Shown here: positions 15,918 to 21,813 of the stretch, one piece after another | How positions within the stretch are numbered: position 1 is the stretch's first letter | How the letters are laid out: each line of letters begins with the position of its first letter | Source: a virus | DNA length: 38,011 bases | Direction: 5' to 3' (one strand) | Virus record (IMG/VR): IMGVR_UViG_3300037882_001503 | Span: 1-38,011 of that record | Notes under the pieces: generated by a model | Told to the model about the DNA's origin: nothing | What the model saw: only the letters and a program-made list of their open reading frames with translations | Database searches by the model: none | Made by a program: the position numbers and the translations under genes

Positions 15918-17266
15918 CACAACATTCCTCTAATTTTGCGCCGAAGCGGACCGTTTAAATGTACCACGTTTGACGAAGACATGTAACCAACTGTTTTGTT
16001 AAGCGAAATAGCGCCATTGCGAAACGCATCGGACCCGTGGGAAGCCCAATTGTGACGCGGACGCCCTGCTTTAGTCCTTTGGTAATTTCGCAAAGCGCTT
16101 CTGCCTTTTTCGGTTCTTTGCTTGTCGAACCAACACATAGGTAGAATAGACCTAACGGCTTGTATGCCGTCTTCCACAGATGCGTTGTCGCCTATAAGTA
16201 TGGGCACAGTGGTTAAATTTAACATAACCTCATATCTAGACTTGCCTGTACCCAATTCGCGCGCTTTAATGTCGTGCGGCGGAACATGTGCCCCGTAATT
16301 GTATGCCTGCCTGTGCTGGTGTTTTTCAATCGGCTCGTTGTTGGTTGCGTCGCCTTGGCCGGATATGATTTTCATGTAGTGTTCAATGCCCTTACCCGAA
16401 TTTTCGTAATAATCAATTACATGCAACTCGCGCCCGACGCGTTGAACAAACCATATAGTAAACATATCGTCTATACCCAAATCCATCCATGTGAACACAG
16501 GGGCAGCTGGGTCGTGTGGAACATTTGTTATGCGATCGTTCAATTCCGCTTTATTCATTAAATCGGCGTAATAAGCACCCTCAATCGGCGCGTCAAACGC
16601 ACAAAGCATCTCTCTAGCGTATTCTTCGGGCGACATGTCTTTCGTCATCTCCACCACTTCGTCAGGATGCAATGCGTCTGTGTCGGTGACGGGAATTATG
16701 ATAAAGTCCCAATTTGGGTCGTCAATATGCTTCTTTTTTAGCTCGTGAAAATGGTCGTCCCCATTAGAAGTGCCGCTGACTATGGCCCAACCACGATAGT
16801 CAGCCAGACACGGACGTACAACAGTCGATAACACAGCGGGATTAAGCAACGGAAACTCATCTAAAACAATACCATCGAAATACAGTCCGCGCATTCGTTC
16901 AAATGCCGCTGCGCCGCCGTACAACGTAATAGTAGCTCCGTTTGGCAAAGTGCATTGCAAATCGCTTTCCGAATACCGAACCCCGGGTATGGCCGCAGCG
17001 TAATGTTTCAGGTACCCCCAGATTAGATCTTTTGTCTGGGCGAAAGATGGTCCCACGTATGCATAACGTGGGGGTGGAAATTGTCTAGTGTTCTGAAGCG
17101 CTTTTTTGATAGTTTCGTTGATTTCCGCAACAGATTTACCTGCGCGTCGATGCGCCACAACGAATATCCAACGTTTCGTCGATTCGTGTAACCGCCTAAA
17201 GTGACTTCTCATGCTGTAAGGAATCACCACAGAAGTGGTTTTAGGTAATTCTAATTCATCGAGCAT
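15917..17266 (-). CDS. terL: Terminase large subunit (packaging ATPase-nuclease)
   Basis: 449 aa. Walker A is VVAHRRAGKS (residues 36-45), the classic phage RRAGKS form. Walker B is GIVLDEFP (about residues 132-138) and the coupling segment is VSGTSNG. The nuclease half holds the first acidic motif TWMDLGIDDMFTIWFV and a late ASHGSDAFRNG with the last catalytic Asp. Length is normal. The enzyme packages the genome into proheads through the portal encoded next. If the genome is Z-substituted it must translocate and cut 2-aminoadenine DNA; nothing in the sequence shows special adaptation. The start codon overlaps the small terminase gene by 11 bases. Confidence 0.95.
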   Translation of the reverse strand: MLDELELPKTTSVVIPYSMRSHFRRLHESTKRWIFVVAHRRAGKSVAEINETIKKALQNTRQFPPPRYAYVGPSFAQTKDLIWGYLKHYAAAIPGVRYSESDLQCTLPNGATITLYGGAAAFERMRGLYFDGIVLDEFPLLNPAVLSTVVRPCLADYRGWAIVSGTSNGDDHFHELKKKHIDDPNWDFIIIPVTDTDALHPDEVVEMTKDMSPEEYAREMLCAFDAPIEGAYYADLMNKAELNDRITNVPHDPAAPVFTWMDLGIDDMFTIWFVQRVGRELHVIDYYENSGKGIEHYMKIISGQGDATNNEPIEKHQHRQAYNYGAHVPPHDIKARELGTGKSRYEVMLNLTTVPILIGDNASVEDGIQAVRSILPMCWFDKQRTEKGRSALRNYQRTKAGRPRHNWASHGSDAFRNGAISLNKTVGYMSSSNVVHLNGPLRRKIRGML

Positions 17267-17720
17267 CCACTAATTCCCCGTCGATCGTTTTTTCAGACTC
17301 ATTTAGGGGTGTTCCGTCAGCCCACGATATGATCAGGTTGCCTTTCGGCAAATTTAACGACACCCCGGAACCTCCAGAGGAATAACCGCGAGACCTACCC
17401 AAATTAGTCATAACGTATCTTGCCATTTGATCTTGTCTAGAAGGGTCGCTAGCGTCATCCAAAGCGGCGTAAGCCACGTCTTCGGCTTTATCCACAAGTT
17501 GTTCGCGGGCTTCTTCTTGTTCCGCCAGTAGTCTAGGCGAATTTTTCACAAACGACCGAAGTCTTTGCGGGGTTACTTTTAGCACGGCAGCGGCGGTTGA
17601 AATATTCCCGCGCGATTTCCAAAGGGCTGTTCTACATTCCTCAATATCCAGAGGCAGCTCCGAAGGTCGTTCGGAATACGGCATAGTAGGAAGAGGGGTT
17701 AAATCGGTAGGTATTGACAT
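17256..17720 (-). CDS. terS: Terminase small subunit (DNA-recognition)
   Basis: 154 aa from the ATG at 17,720 (weak AGG site 4-6 bases upstream); a longer frame to a TTG at 17,750 would run through a terminator hairpin and is rejected. Residues about 27-65 contain a helix-turn-helix (EECRTALWKSRGNISTAAAV, then LKVTPQRLRSFV) as in small terminases. It is followed by a helical oligomerisation segment with DKAEDVAYAALDDA and a C-terminal tail. Adjacent to terL with overlapping ends, it should select viral DNA for packaging. Family assignment is from HTH and context. Confidence 0.8.
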   Translation of the reverse strand: MSIPTDLTPLPTMPYSERPSELPLDIEECRTALWKSRGNISTAAAVLKVTPQRLRSFVKNSPRLLAEQEEAREQLVDKAEDVAYAALDDASDPSRQDQMARYVMTNLGRSRGYSSGGSGVSLNLPKGNLIISWADGTPLNESEKTIDGELVDAR

Positions 17721-17731
17721 GTGCCTGACAC

Positions 17732-17765
17732 AAAAACGCCGCTGGGTCAAAATAACACAGCGGCG
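17732..17765 (-). terminator. Leftward intrinsic terminator upstream of the terminase genes
   Basis: Reading leftward: CGCCGCTG, 13-base loop, CAGCGGCG, then TTTTT. It lies between the acidic 111-aa gene and terS, so transcripts from the promoter at 18,153-18,181 should partly stop before the late genes unless antiterminated. A weak candidate promoter (TTGACT at 17,773-17,778, 18 bp, TATTTT at 17,749-17,754) overlaps the hairpin. Confidence 0.75.
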
Positions 17766-17791
17766 CTAGGTAAGTCAAGTAGTTTCGAATA

Positions 17792-18127
17792 CTAGGCGAC
17801 AACGAAAAGTGTGCGAAGATCACCCGCAGTGATACGTACATCGCCGTAGCCGAAAAGTATGTGACTATCCGGCGTACTGATCGGCAGGGAGTTGATGAGG
17901 GTTACCATTTTTTCGCGAGATTCGTCAAACGCGCCAGTTTCGTCAGGGATATTATCGGCAGGTTCAGGGCCAGAGTCAGGGACATTTGTGTCGTCAGAGT
18001 CAGGGGTATTATTGGCAGGTCCAAGGACGTTAGCTGAAACAGGCGGTGTTTCAAGGGCACCCGGTTTGGGGTTGGTCGCTGGTTTAGAATTAGCTACAGC
18101 GGTCGAGTTTGGTTGGTTCGTTTCCAT
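17792..18127 (-). CDS. Acidic, proline-rich hypothetical protein; first gene of leftward unit
   Basis: 111 aa from the ATG at 18,127, chosen for its strong AAGGAG 7 bases upstream; a longer frame would begin inside the promoter. Residues 1-70 are low-complexity Pro/Asn/Ser/Asp/Glu (for example PDSDDTNVPDSGPEPADNIP) and presumably disordered. The last 40 residues (KMVTLINSLP ... HILFGYGDVRITAGDLRTLF) look folded. It is the only gene between a strong leftward promoter and a terminator, so it is transcribed separately from the late operon. A regulatory role, such as antitermination or host RNA polymerase binding, is a guess from position only. Confidence 0.65.
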   Translation of the reverse strand: METNQPNSTAVANSKPATNPKPGALETPPVSANVLGPANNTPDSDDTNVPDSGPEPADNIPDETGAFDESREKMVTLINSLPISTPDSHILFGYGDVRITAGDLRTLFVVA

Positions 18128-18152
18128 AATGTTCTCCTTATATGGCGTGTAC

Positions 18153-18181
18153 ACTATACCACACAAGACAAAGCGGGTCAA
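18153..18181 (-). promoter_or_regulatory. Strong leftward sigma70 promoter (extended -10)
   Basis: Leftward TTGACC (18,176-18,181), exactly 17 bp, TATAGT (18,153-18,158), with TGTGG directly before the -10 (extended -10, TGn). It drives the 111-aa gene and, by readthrough, the late block. The rightward promoters at 20,205 and 23,906 have the same layout. Confidence 0.85.
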
Positions 18182-18289
18182 GTGGGCAAAACGCAACGCG
18201 GAACGACGCACGGGGTATCAAAAGAAATAATTCAACGAACGCAGCTGCGCCGAAACGGGTCCCATCCCACTTTCCCTGCCTCTAAAACA

Positions 18290-18300
18290 GGGGGGGGGGG
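18290..18300 (+). other. Poly-G tract (11 G)
   Basis: Eleven consecutive G residues in a genome without other long homopolymers outside this region. Two related runs, G9 at 20,048-20,056 and C10 at 20,118-20,127, lie 1.8 kb away in the inverted repeat. Length could vary by slippage or sequencing error. Confidence 0.8.
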
Positions 18301-18312
18301 AGTCAACAACCC

Positions 18313-18384
18313 GCGCGGCAGGCAGAAGCGCCTCAAGCGCGGCAGGCAGAAGCGCCTCAAGCGCGGCAGGCAGAAGCGCCTCAA
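18313..18384 (+). repeat. Three tandem 24-bp repeats
   Basis: Three identical units (18,313-18,336, 18,337-18,360, 18,361-18,384), each starting GCGCGGCAGGCAGAAG and ending CGCCTCAA. Each unit contains the short dyad AGGC/GCCT. The array directly abuts the duplicated promoter block. The period of 24 bp is not a whole number of helical turns, so adjacent sites would face different sides of the DNA. Confidence 0.9.
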
Positions 18385-18388
18385 AACA

Positions 18389-18424
18389 TGCGTTCATTGC
18401 ACACCTACATTGCGTTCCTTGCAC
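18389..18424 (+). repeat. Paired direct repeats upstream of promoter (operator candidate 1)
   Basis: Two copies of TGCGTTCMTTGCAC (18,389-18,402 and 18,411-18,424) with starts 22 bp apart, two helical turns, ending 11 bases before a weak -35. The same pair recurs before the promoter at 18,934. The spacing suggests a protein bound cooperatively on one face, probably an activator because the -35 is poor. Confidence 0.7.
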
Positions 18425-18435
18425 GGTTGAGATAC

Positions 18436-18464
18436 TTGCGCCGATCTGCTCAATGTGGTATAAT
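18436..18464 (+). promoter_or_regulatory. Rightward promoter of the 88-aa gene
   Basis: TTGCGC (18,436-18,441), 17 bp, perfect TATAAT (18,459-18,464) with TGTGG before it. The -35 departs from consensus and is preceded by the paired direct repeats, consistent with activator-dependent control. Confidence 0.78.
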
Positions 18465-18512
18465 GCAAACACGGACGGCGCGACGCCGACCCCACAACCG
18501 CAGGAGACGACC

Positions 18513-18779
18513 ATGGAAAACAAATACGAAGCAAACCACTCCCTATACATCGTGTATACGGCAACCGCAGGCGGCGAGATATCCGCCACGGTATCCGGCA
18601 TCGAAGTAGCGGCCAAGGCGGCGTGTCTAGACGCCGTAGACGTCGATTGGGCAATAGACGAAGACGGATGGTGCGGCGGAATGGATGACGAAGGTAGATA
18701 CACAGCATCAGAACCGTGGGACAAACCGGCGTCAAAGCGCGCACGTAAATCGATGATGAACCATCTGCTAGGCGAATAG
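18513..18779 (+). CDS. Hypothetical early protein, 88 aa
   Basis: Starts at the ATG at 18,513 behind CAGGAGACGACC. An earlier in-frame ATG lies within the promoter and is rejected. The protein is acidic with a SLYIVYTATAGGEISATVSG beta segment, an Ala/Cys helix, DEDGWCGGMDDEGRYTA, and a basic KRARKSMMNH tail near the end. I do not recognise it. It is the first gene to the right of the divergent control region with its own promoter, so it is likely expressed immediately after infection. Small acidic early phage proteins often act on host enzymes, but no specific target is indicated. A 46-nt palindrome follows the gene. Confidence 0.72.
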   Translation: MENKYEANHSLYIVYTATAGGEISATVSGIEVAAKAACLDAVDVDWAIDEDGWCGGMDDEGRYTASEPWDKPASKRARKSMMNHLLGE

Positions 18780-18819
18780 TTCGTCGTTTAACGACGTCGA
18801 TAACACCGACCAAACTAAC

Positions 18820-18865
18820 CGCACCGTCGCCCGCAATATCGATCGATATTGCGGGCGACGGTGCG
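18820..18865. other. 46-nt perfect palindrome
   Basis: Perfect two-fold symmetric sequence centred on ATCGAT|... at 18,842/18,843, arms 23 bp with no spacer, GC-rich outer half. It would form a very stable RNA hairpin or a DNA cruciform. There is no T tract on either side, so a simple intrinsic terminator is not supported. A smaller 15-base palindrome lies at 18,782-18,796. Confidence 0.88.
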
Positions 18866-18886
18866 TACACGAAGCGTTTCAAAATA

Positions 18887-18922
18887 TGCGTTCCTTGCAC
18901 ATCTACATTGCGTTCCTTGCAC
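18887..18922 (+). repeat. Paired direct repeats upstream of promoter (operator candidate 2)
   Basis: Two perfect copies of TGCGTTCCTTGCAC (18,887-18,900 and 18,909-18,922), 22 bp apart, part of a roughly 95-bp block duplicated from 18,374-18,470. The block includes the paired sites and the TTGCGC...TATAAT promoter. Confidence 0.75.
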
Positions 18923-18933
18923 AGTTGAGATAC

Positions 18934-18962
18934 TTGCGCTGATGTCCACGATGTGATATAAT
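18934..18962 (+). promoter_or_regulatory. Rightward promoter of paralogue A
   Basis: TTGCGC (18,934-18,939), 17 bp, TATAAT (18,957-18,962) with TGTGA before it. The transcript leader that follows is nearly identical to the leader before the gene at 22,246. Confidence 0.8.
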
Positions 18963-19002
18963 ACAAACAGGCAATCAAGCCTACAACCACAGGAGACTAC
19001 AA

Positions 19003-19425
19003 ATGAACAACCAAGCAATCGAAGCAATCGAAGCAATCGAAATCCCGTCCAGCCGGTCGCTGGTAGACGGAACATACAAAGCCAAATACGCGCATCGCGC
19101 GAGCGAAATGCAACGGCTGCCGAAGGGCGTTTCCCGCAAAGCAGCCGCCCGTAGCTGTGGCGACTGGCTGGCCATGACGATCGCCGCCATCTGCCTCGAC
19201 GAGCGGAACAAGTTAGTAGTCGATCGCTTTGAGGCGCTGCTTAGCGCGAACGGCGTAGCCCACGCCAAATGGAACCGCACTACCAAAGGGTGGCAAGGCC
19301 GTTTGCGGATGACAGGACGCCTCGCCTTGCAACGCGTGGTGGCCGAGGCACAGGGTGAACTGGAAATGCCAGACGGTTCCACCATCGTAGCGCCGAAGTC
19401 GTGGACGGCGAAACACGCACACTAA
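19003..19425 (+). CDS. Paralogous early protein A (CGDWLA/QGR-RMT family)
   Basis: 140 aa with a CAGGAGACTACAA leader before the ATG. The first 15 residues contain a 9-base repeat (IEAIEAIE). Core motifs: CGDWLAMTIAAIC, FEALLSANGV, then GWQGRLRMTGRLALQR and a final acidic/Pro segment MPDGSTIVAPKSW. The same ordered motifs occur in the genes at 22,246 and 26,656, so the phage carries three paralogues. Function is unknown. The two-helix block, the NG turn and the basic GxQGRxRMTxRN segment suggest nucleic-acid binding, but this is inference. It has its own promoter with paired upstream repeats. Confidence 0.8.
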   Translation: MNNQAIEAIEAIEIPSSRSLVDGTYKAKYAHRASEMQRLPKGVSRKAAARSCGDWLAMTIAAICLDERNKLVVDRFEALLSANGVAHAKWNRTTKGWQGRLRMTGRLALQRVVAEAQGELEMPDGSTIVAPKSWTAKHAH

Positions 19426-19431
19426 AACGTA

Positions 19432-19458
19432 GTGCCCCGCGCACTATGCGCGGGGCAC
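19432..19458 (+). other. GC-rich intercistronic hairpin
   Basis: GTGCCCCGCG, 7-base loop, CGCGGGGCAC in the 51-base gap between paralogue A and the next gene. No U tract follows, so it is more likely an mRNA-stability or processing hairpin, or a weak attenuator, than a terminator. Confidence 0.75.
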
Positions 19459-19476
19459 AGCCACAGGAGACCCCGA

Positions 19477-19710
19477 ATGAGGCCAACAGTGTACGAGATC
19501 AATATGTACTTTACAGACGACCCGTCGTTAATCTTCACCGCGCTAGGTTTTACGCCCGAAAGTACAGAAGGAAAAGCCACACGAATAATGAACCGCGTGT
19601 GCGAGCCTGAACAGCCGCTGGTAGACTTCCAAGAGTTGCTTAAACGCCAAGCGGAGTTGGGTATAGTGGTGGAACCAAAAGCAAAAATTAGCCCAAACAC
19701 TTTAAACTAA
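19477..19710 (+). CDS. Hypothetical early protein, 77 aa
   Basis: Starts at the ATG at 19,477 with CAGGAG 8 bases upstream; a longer frame would run through the intercistronic hairpin. The protein opens MRPTVYEINMYFTDDPSLIF and has a helical, charged C-terminal half (EPEQPLVDFQELLKRQAELG). There are no membrane segments or metal sites and I do not recognise it. It shares a transcript with paralogue A and is closed by the strong hairpin at 19,714-19,767, so these two genes form a small early unit of their own. Confidence 0.72.
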   Translation: MRPTVYEINMYFTDDPSLIFTALGFTPESTEGKATRIMNRVCEPEQPLVDFQELLKRQAELGIVVEPKAKISPNTLN

Positions 19711-19713
19711 ACT

Positions 19714-19767
19714 AATACAACTTTACGCCCACGCCCCAAACCAGAAGCGTGGGCGTAAAGTTGTATT
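19714..19767 (+). terminator. 21-bp stem terminator-type hairpin
   Basis: Perfect 21-bp arms (19,714-19,734 and 19,747-19,767), 12-base loop, A/T-rich at the base and GC-rich near the loop, starting 3 bases after the stop of the 77-aa gene. The arm itself supplies ...TTGTATT with TAT after it on the + strand, so it can terminate rightward transcription, though the U tract is interrupted. Confidence 0.75.
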
Positions 19768-19778
19768 TATACACCCAC

Positions 19779-19842
19779 GCTTCCGGTTAGAAAAGCTTCC
19801 GGTTAGAAAAGCTTCCGGTTAGAAAAGCTTCCGGTTAGAAAA
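19779..19842 (+). repeat. Four tandem 16-bp iteron-like repeats
   Basis: Four identical units GCTTCCGGTTAGAAAA (starts 19,779, 19,795, 19,811, 19,827) plus a truncated fifth (19,843-19,848). Perfect conservation, A-rich ends and a non-coding location next to a large inverted repeat are typical of initiator-binding iterons, though a regulator array is also possible. Confidence 0.9.
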
Positions 19843-20003
19843 GCTTCGACTACGCGCGGTGCGCAGAATTTCTTTCATGAGACGTATTGCGTACAAAGCA
19901 GGGTAGCGTAGCCGAAACGTGGCCACCGAAAAGCACAGTGGCGGTATACGCGGCACGAAGTCCTTGGCTGCGCGTATACGACGCACGTTGTACGCAGCTT
20001 CCA
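19843..20003. other. Non-coding, structured spacer
   Basis: No frame with a start and ribosome site. It contains short dyads (GTATACGC/GCGTATAC at about 19,943-19,980; GCCAC/GTGGC near 19,922-19,942) and an imperfect direct repeat of CCTTGGCTGCGC that continues into the large inverted repeat. Confidence 0.55.
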
Positions 20004-20171
20004 GTGCCCTTGGCTGCGCATACCGTTCTCATACTTCTCTCTTTTCAGGGGGGGGGTGTGACGTCCCCCACCGAAAATTTGGTAAATAGCACTATATACT
20101 GCTCACCCATTTGTAATCCCCCCCCCCTGAAAAGAGAGAAGTATGAGAACGGTATGCGCAGCCAAGGGCAC
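20004..20171. repeat. 53-bp inverted repeat with 62-bp spacer and G/C runs
   Basis: Arms 20,004-20,056 and 20,119-20,171 are perfect inverted copies, including CTTCTCTCTTTTCAGGGG on the left and the complementary run on the right; the inner ends are G9 and C10. The 62-base spacer (20,057-20,118) is A/T-rich in its right half (AATTTGGTAAATAGCACTAT). No transposase lies inside. Candidate roles are a replication origin, a regulatory cruciform or a small insertion remnant. Confidence 0.9.
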
Positions 20172-20204
20172 GACGTATCCGCGCTTCCTTTCGTTGAAAC
20201 CACC

Positions 20205-20233
20205 TTGACTACCCATACGTGCTGTGGTATAGT
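20205..20233 (+). promoter_or_regulatory. Rightward promoter of the HTH gene
   Basis: TTGACT (20,205-20,210), 17 bp, TATAGT (20,228-20,233), with TGTGG before the -10. It is 29 bases before the start codon and immediately right of the large inverted repeat. Confidence 0.82.
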
Positions 20234-20262
20234 GCGGCGCATACCCACACTAGGAGCGACAG

Positions 20263-20844
20263 ATGATAACCAACTTAACACCGCACGCTTTTCGCGTAGC
20301 GTACGACGGCAAGTTTCGACCCAAATTGGACCACAATTCGCGTTGTGCCGTCCTTGCGTTGGTAAGGAACAACGTGCGACGGGAAATAGCTGCCGCTGCT
20401 TTCGACATAGATCGTCGCACTGTGTCTCATATCGTCAACGAGAGCGGACCACACTACAAAGACGTTCGATCGGAGCTTCGTCGTTTAGGGTTGACCGACT
20501 TCACACAAAAATATGTAACGCCGGAAATTGTGGACGCCGTGAACAAAGTGTCGCTCACCAAACATATTGAATCGCCGGTATCGGACGCTATGTCTACTAC
20601 GAACCCTCGCGCACGTGGTAGAGCAGGTTGGCATTCTATGCAACCAGAACAGTGTTCTTATCCTCACCGCATCGAGATTTCGTACAAAAAGGCGGAAGAA
20701 CTGCCAGAAGGGTATGAAGACGGCTGGCATTACCGCGACTTGGACGGCGGCCAACCAGAAGTGTGGCTTCACAGCGGCGACGACAGCCGCGTGACTAGCC
20801 AAGCTTGTTATGCTGCTCTTTCGGAGGCGCTGCTTGATGCGTAA
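20263..20844 (+). CDS. HTH DNA-binding protein, early regulator
   Basis: 193 aa, ATG behind ACTAGGAGCGACAG. Residues about 25-60 hold a helix-turn-helix: NSRCAVLALVRNNVRREIAA, then AFDIDRRTVSHIVNES with the recognition helix, followed by HYKDVRSELRRLGLTDFTQKY. This resembles phage HTH proteins that pair an HTH_23-like domain with a conserved Tyr-x-T-x-x-[IV] helix. The C-terminal half is Glu/Tyr/Trp-rich and unassigned. Adjacent to the inverted repeat, iterons and paired operators, it is the best candidate for a regulator or origin-binding protein. It is the first gene of a run reaching 21,314. Confidence 0.75.
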   Translation: MITNLTPHAFRVAYDGKFRPKLDHNSRCAVLALVRNNVRREIAAAAFDIDRRTVSHIVNESGPHYKDVRSELRRLGLTDFTQKYVTPEIVDAVNKVSLTKHIESPVSDAMSTTNPRARGRAGWHSMQPEQCSYPHRIEISYKKAEELPEGYEDGWHYRDLDGGQPEVWLHSGDDSRVTSQACYAALSEALLDA

Positions 20845-21112
20845 ACTAAGTGATGAGGCGCTGCGCTCTTTCGTTGAGACTGGAAACAGAGCGTCAGGTC
20901 AAAATCGATCAGTACAGGAAGTGTCGGAAGATATGAGTGCGGCACAAGCGTCTGCTTTACGCGCCGTTGAAGAGATAGGCATTAAACGCGCTGCGTCGCA
21001 AATCAAACGGTTAGCGCACTCCAACACAGTTCCGTTCGGAGCAAGGCGAAAACTGTTAAAAATAGCCTCTGATTTGCTGGATACTTTGAGAAATGACGAC
21101 ACAAACCCTTAA
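20837..21112 (+). CDS. Helical hypothetical protein
   Basis: 91 aa from the ATG at 20,837, overlapping the HTH gene end by 8 bases with GGAGG upstream. The longer reading from 20,810 is an alternative frame extension without a better site. Entirely helical, with ASALRAVEEIGIKRAASQIKR followed by a basic ARRKLLKIASDLLDTL segment. No recognised domain. The co-directional overlap with the HTH gene suggests a partner in regulation, but nothing else supports that. Confidence 0.65.
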   Translation: MRKLSDEALRSFVETGNRASGQNRSVQEVSEDMSAAQASALRAVEEIGIKRAASQIKRLAHSNTVPFGARRKLLKIASDLLDTLRNDDTNP

Positions 21113-21314
21113 AAAACAACATACCACTAAAACGCCCAAACGGTGTAGCGATTGCGACGCCGATTGTTGGCTTGTGGCAGACCATCTGCGTTGCTGGTCG
21201 GGTGGTTTACGTTTCACCGGTACACGGTGGGAATTGCAAGACATAGCGGATGGTTTATGTCCGTGGGTTCATGCAGGCGTTGAAAAGCCAGAACAGGACG
21301 CGAAGCACGATTGA
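21093..21314 (+). CDS. Small Cys-rich protein, possible zinc binder
   Basis: 73 aa. The first 30 residues are basic and contain CSDCDADCWLVADHLRC; a further Cys lies at CPWVH. The CxxC...C...C pattern with His could bind zinc. Trp-rich sequence follows (CWSGGLRFTGTRWELQDI). It overlaps the preceding helical gene by 20 bases and ends 4 bases into the next promoter's -35. A function as a zinc-ribbon binding protein is possible but not demonstrable here. Confidence 0.6.
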   Translation: MTTQTLKKQHTTKTPKRCSDCDADCWLVADHLRCWSGGLRFTGTRWELQDIADGLCPWVHAGVEKPEQDAKHD

Positions 21315-21339
21315 CAGGTTATTTGTCGTGTGATACAAT
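21311..21339 (+). promoter_or_regulatory. Rightward promoter of the membrane microprotein cluster
   Basis: TTGACA (21,311-21,316), 17 bp, TACAAT (21,334-21,339) with TGTGA before it. The -35 overlaps the last codons of the Cys-rich gene. Confidence 0.8.
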
Positions 21340-21370
21340 GCAATACTGCTTAATCAAGGGGATACCAACC

Positions 21371-21457
21371 ATGAACGACTTAATTCACATGTTTTTTGAG
21401 ATACTGGCACTAGCGGCGCTACTCGCCGTGGTGATGTTGTGGGGCATATTGCTATGA
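21371..21457 (+). CDS. 28-aa membrane microprotein
   Basis: A 28-residue reading frame beginning MNDLIHMFFEILALAALL and ending VVMLWGILL, almost entirely hydrophobic, with AAGGGG 9-14 bases before its ATG and a consensus promoter 32 bases upstream. Its stop overlaps the next start (ATGA), so translation is coupled. A single-span microprotein of this size could block superinfection or modulate host membrane enzymes; no family can be recognised at this length. The strong expression signals make it unlikely to be a chance frame. Confidence 0.62.
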   Translation: MNDLIHMFFEILALAALLAVVMLWGILL

Positions 21458-21813
21458 ACGTGTTTATAAAATTTCTTGAACACATGACGATGCAGCCGGA
21501 TGGCGATCGGGACCCCTCTAGACACCCTTCATACTCTTACGAAGTCGTCGCGGTTAACGGGGACACGGGAAAGTCGAGTGTGTTGTTTCAAAACGACCAA
21601 TTTGACGCATACAACACACACATAAACGGCACCCGCGAAACTTATAGGGACGCGGCGTACCGCAAAGCTGAACGACTAGCAGCTGTTTTCGGCGTTGAGT
21701 TTGTAAAAGAGATAGACGTACACACGAAACGCATCACAGAGCTACGTCTTCAAATTGAAAACGCTCAAAAAGAAGTTACCAGATTGGAGAAATTACAAAA
21801 TGTGGAAAGATGA
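21454..21813 (+). CDS. Hypothetical protein with C-terminal coiled coil
   Basis: 119 aa from the ATG at 21,454, coupled to the upstream microprotein by ATGA; a TTG reading 15 bases earlier is unnecessary. The N-terminal 60 residues form a mixed alpha/beta region (SYSYEVVAVNGDTGKSSVLF). The C-terminal 35 (HTKRITELRLQIENAQKEV, then RLEKLQ) have clear heptads for a coiled coil. It is flanked by two tiny membrane proteins in one operon, so it may be the cytoplasmic partner of one of them. Not recognised. Confidence 0.7.
   Translation: MNVFIKFLEHMTMQPDGDRDPSRHPSYSYEVVAVNGDTGKSSVLFQNDQFDAYNTHINGTRETYRDAAYRKAERLAAVFGVEFVKEIDVHTKRITELRLQIENAQKEVTRLEKLQNVER

Larger units (their letters stand above)
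18182..18388. other. Divergent intergenic region without a convincing gene
   Basis: This stretch between the leftward and rightward promoters holds an 11-base poly-G tract (18,290-18,300) and three tandem 24-bp repeats (18,313-18,384). Reading frames crossing it on both strands are low-complexity products of the repeats, with no ribosome site. A role as an origin-proximal or regulatory DNA element is more likely than coding. Confidence 0.6.

Noticed and set aside
17721-17750. Ten-residue N-terminal extension of the small terminase from a TTG
   Set aside because: The extension crosses the terminator stem; the ATG at 17,720 is preferred.
18313-18384. CRISPR array
   Set aside because: Units are directly adjacent with no unique spacers, and no Cas gene is present.
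18218-18990. Long leftward frames across the repeat region
   Set aside because: They translate repeats and promoters, have no ribosome site and lie opposite well-supported rightward genes.
19779-19842. CRISPR-like repeats
   Set aside because: 16-bp perfect tandem copies without spacers; better explained as iterons or binding sites.
20004-20171. Insertion sequence bounded by inverted repeats
   Set aside because: Only 62 bp lie between the arms and no transposase is present, so at most a remnant.
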